From contig NZ_JAFCJM010000006.1 of assembly GCF_018130955.1 (NCBI RefSeq), positions 124,001 through 188,000 on the forward strand: 64,000 nucleotides of DNA, read 5' to 3'. Shown here in pieces: positions 61,794-64,000 of the stretch. This stretch comes from Bradyrhizobium liaoningense (GTDB lineage: Bacteria; Pseudomonadota; Alphaproteobacteria; Rhizobiales; Xanthobacteraceae). Position numbers and translations under genes: made by a program. A model generated the notes under the pieces. The model saw nothing but the letters and a program-made list of their open reading frames with translations. It had not been told where the DNA came from and did not search any database. The number at the start of each line of letters is the position of its first letter. The first letter of the stretch is position 1.

Positions 61794-63566
61794 ATGCATC
61801 GCTACCGGTCACATACATGCGGCGCGCTCCGCGAGAGCAACATCGGCGAGACGATCCGCCTCTCGGGCTGGGTCCATCGTGTCCGCGACCATGGCGGCGT
61901 GCTGTTCATCGACTTGCGCGACCATTACGGCCTGACCCAGTGCGTGGTCGACCCGGACTCGCCGGCGTTTTCGCTCGCCGAAAAACTGCGCTCGGAATTC
62001 GTCGTCAAGATGGACGGCAAGGTTCGCCGCCGCCCCGAGGGAACCGACAATGATGACCTGCCGACCGGCAAGGTCGAGGTCTATGTCGCCGAGATCGAGG
62101 TCTTGGGCCCGGCCGGCGACCTGCCGCTGCCGGTGTTCGGCGACCAGGAATATCCCGAGGATATCCGGCTGAAGTACCGCTTCCTCGACCTGCGCCGCGA
62201 AAAGCTGCACCAGAACATCATGACGCGCGTGGCGATCATCGACTCCATGCGCCAGCGCATGAAGGGGCAGGGCTTCTTCGAGTTCAACACGCCGATCCTG
62301 ACCGCGTCCTCGCCGGAGGGCGCGCGCGACTTCCTGGTGCCGTCGCGCATCCATCCCGGAAAGTTCTACGCGCTGCCGCAGGCACCGCAGCAGTACAAGC
62401 AGCTCCTGATGATGTCGGGTTTTGACCGCTACTTCCAGATCGCGCCCTGCTTCCGCGACGAGGACCCGCGTGCCGACCGTCTGCCCGGCGAGTTCTACCA
62501 GCTCGACGTCGAGATGAGCTTCGTCACGCAGGACGACGTCTTCGCGGCGATGGAGCCCGTCATCACCGGCGTGTTCGAGGAGTTTGCCAAGGGCAAGCCG
62601 GTCACCAAGGGCTGGCGGCGGATTCCGTTCGCCGAGGCGCTGCGCAAGTACGGCAGCGATAAGCCGGACCTGCGCAACCCCATCGAGATGCAGGACGTCT
62701 CCGAGCATTTCCGCGGCTCCGGCTTCAAGGTTTTTGCGCGCATGCTCGAAGACCCCAAGAACCAGGTCTGGGCGATCCCGGCGCAGGGCGGCGGTTCGCG
62801 CGCCTTCTGCGACCGCATGAACTCGTGGGCGCAGGGCGAAGGCCAGCCCGGCCTCGGCTACATCATGTGGCGCGAGGGCGGCGAGGGCGCAGGTCCGCTT
62901 GCGAACAACATTGGGCCTGAGCGCACGGCGGCGATCCGCGCGCAGCTCGGCGTGAAGGAAGGTGATGCCGCCTTCTTCGTCGCCGGCGATCCCGACAAGT
63001 TCTGGAAATTTTCGGGCCTCGCCCGCAACAAGGTCGGCGAGGAGTTGAACCTCACCGACAAGGAGCGGTTCGAGCTCGCCTGGATCGTCGACTTCCCGAT
63101 GTACGAGTACAACGAGGACGACAAGAAGGTCGACTTCTCGCACAACCCGTTCTCGATGCCGCAGGGCGGTCTCGACGCGTTGAAGGGCCAGGACCCCCTG
63201 ACCATCAAGGCGTTCCAGTACGACATCACCTGCAACGGCTACGAGATCGCCTCGGGCGGCATCCGCAATCACGTTCCGGAAGCGATGGTGAAGGCCTTCG
63301 AGATCGCCGGCTATGGCGAGCAGGAAGTGGTCGAGCGCTTTGGCGGCATGTACCGCGCGTTCCAGTACGGCGCGCCGCCGCATGGCGGCATGGCGGCGGG
63401 CGTCGACCGCATCGTGATGCTCCTGTGCGGCACCACGAATTTGCGCGAGATCTCGCTGTTCCCGATGAACCAGCAGGCCATGGACCTCCTGATGGGCGCG
63501 CCCTCGGAAGCCACGACAAAACAGCTCCGTGAGCTGCACGTCCGGGTGAACTTGCCGCAGAAGTGA
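61794..63566 (+). CDS. aspS: Aspartyl-tRNA synthetase
   Basis: AspRS (590 aa) charges tRNA with Asp. An N-terminal OB fold ([28 protein letters not shown]) precedes the class II core: motif 2 [24 protein letters not shown], a bacterial GAD insertion (about 290-420), and motif 3 [27 protein letters not shown]. In alphaproteobacteria AspRS is often non-discriminating and works with GatCAB on tRNA-Asn; this cannot be settled from here. ATG 61794 starts [19 protein letters not shown]. Confidence 0.97.
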   Translation: MHRYRSHTCGALRESNIGETIRLSGWVHRVRDHGGVLFIDLRDHYGLTQCVVDPDSPAFSLAEKLRSEFVVKMDGKVRRRPEGTDNDDLPTGKVEVYVAEIEVLGPAGDLPLPVFGDQEYPEDIRLKYRFLDLRREKLHQNIMTRVAIIDSMRQRMKGQGFFEFNTPILTASSPEGARDFLVPSRIHPGKFYALPQAPQQYKQLLMMSGFDRYFQIAPCFRDEDPRADRLPGEFYQLDVEMSFVTQDDVFAAMEPVITGVFEEFAKGKPVTKGWRRIPFAEALRKYGSDKPDLRNPIEMQDVSEHFRGSGFKVFARMLEDPKNQVWAIPAQGGGSRAFCDRMNSWAQGEGQPGLGYIMWREGGEGAGPLANNIGPERTAAIRAQLGVKEGDAAFFVAGDPDKFWKFSGLARNKVGEELNLTDKERFELAWIVDFPMYEYNEDDKKVDFSHNPFSMPQGGLDALKGQDPLTIKAFQYDITCNGYEIASGGIRNHVPEAMVKAFEIAGYGEQEVVERFGGMYRAFQYGAPPHGGMAAGVDRIVMLLCGTTNLREISLFPMNQQAMDLLMGAPSEATTKQLRELHVRVNLPQK

Positions 63567-63610
63567 CGCGCTCTTCGCCTCTTCTGAGGCGTGAGCGAGC
63601 TATCCCAACG

Positions 63611-63725
63611 TCGTCATGCCCGGGCAGAAGCGCGAAGCGCGTCTTCGCGCTAGATGTCCCGGGCATCCACGTTTTTGGCGCGGCACGAAGAACGTGGATG
63701 GCCGGGACAAGCCCGGCCATGACGG
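63611..63725. repeat. Palindromic intergenic repeat, family A, copy 2
   Basis: TCGTCAT at the left and ATGACGG at the right, with internal inverted parts (GCCCGGG/CCCGGGC-like, and CCACGTTTTTGGCG facing GAACGTGG). It is the same family as 198-288 and lies between convergent genes (aspS and the 63741 gene). Confidence 0.65.
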
Positions 63726-63740
63726 GGACGGCGCCGTCCC

Positions 63741-64000
63741 CTACAACCCCGTCGATGCCTCGATCCGGAATTGCGCCAGCGCGACCATCGGCTCGGCATT
63801 CAGCGCATCCAGCAACTGCATCACCGGCACCTTGCCGAGCGGCGTCAGCTTGATGACGAGGGTCTGGCCTGAGGTTTCGACGAAGCGGGCGATGGCTTCG
63901 ACGGCGGCAGCGACATCGGGATTCGACCCCGCGATCCCCTCGCCATTGGTCTTGATGATCTCGATGATGGCGCGGCGGGCCGCGTCACGGCTGACGTTCT
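63741..64000 (-). CDS. Hypothetical protein, C-terminal part
   Basis: The minus strand is open from the window end to TAG at 63741-63743, giving 85 residues: NVSRDAARRAIIEIIKTNGE, then GIAGSNPDVAAAVEAIARFV, then ETSGQTLVIKLTPLGKVPVM, ending FRIEASTGL. A helical stretch is followed by alternating strands. I do not recognise it. The gene starts beyond the window. Confidence 0.6.
   Translation of the reverse strand, partial: NVSRDAARRAIIEIIKTNGEGIAGSNPDVAAAVEAIARFVETSGQTLVIKLTPLGKVPVMQLLDALNAEPMVALAQFRIEASTGL

Noticed and set aside
61809..63539. Minus-strand open frame of 576 codons opposite aspS
   Set aside because: It is an antisense shadow of aspS, caused by high GC at third positions.

Overview
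This is a GC-rich window of alphaproteobacterial chromosome that looks like Bradyrhizobium or a close relative in the Nitrobacteraceae. The evidence is the gene order (rpsF-rpsR-DUF2232-rplI; fabD-fabG-acpP-fabF-mltG-yicC-gmk; lptF-lptG-lptD-surA-pdxA-rsmA; ppx-ppk1-hda-purM-purN), protein features such as a long L9 and an arginine/glycine-rich S6 tail, and several families of palindromic intergenic repeats typical of that group. Genus assignment is inference. I found no tRNA, rRNA, CRISPR array, transposase or prophage gene.

Layout. 1-175: end of a PaaI-type thioesterase gene. 297-3004: ribosomal protein operon on the minus strand with a good promoter. 3101-4888: a TetR regulator and a fatty acid desaturase behind a perfect 17-bp palindrome. 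5056-11812: fatty acid synthesis cluster, then mltG, yicC and gmk. 11745-14637: a tail-to-tail secreted protein with a membrane segment, a winged-helix regulator and a small membrane protein. 14676-23487: minus-strand block with a zinc alcohol dehydrogenase and the envelope operon lptF-lptG-lptD-surA-like-pdxA-rsmA. 23816-27613: pepA, holC, a lipoprotein and a DXD glycosyltransferase. 27655-31831: ABC-F ATPase, small proteins, ndk and a TerC-family membrane protein. 31871-34131: a small accessory-looking group (LysR, HAD hydrolase, PaiB-like). 34153-39342: polyphosphate genes ppx and ppk1, hda and a phosphatidyltransferase. 39496-43365: purM, purN, a GST-like protein and a beta-barrel protein. 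43385-46521: LysR divergent from two acetyltransferase-like genes, an isochorismatase-like protein without its catalytic Lys and Cys, and a 59-residue acidic protein. 46767-49543: omega-aminotransferase and RNase D. 49935-55532: a large autotransporter and two AraC regulators. 55921-59924: a Ugp-like ABC importer without an ATPase gene plus a cyclic/diester phosphodiesterase. 60126-63566: selO and aspS, followed by the 3' end of an unknown gene.

Most of the window is core housekeeping: translation, lipid synthesis, LPS export, purine and PLP synthesis, and polyphosphate metabolism. Accessory interest lies in the TetR/desaturase pair, the 43.4-46.5 kb cluster, the autotransporter with its AraC genes, and the palindromic repeats. 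One repeat lies inside pdxA as in-frame coding sequence, and one abuts the holC start codon. I did not find a clearly new defence or mobile system. The best candidate for an undescribed functional unit is the 43.4-46.5 kb cluster.
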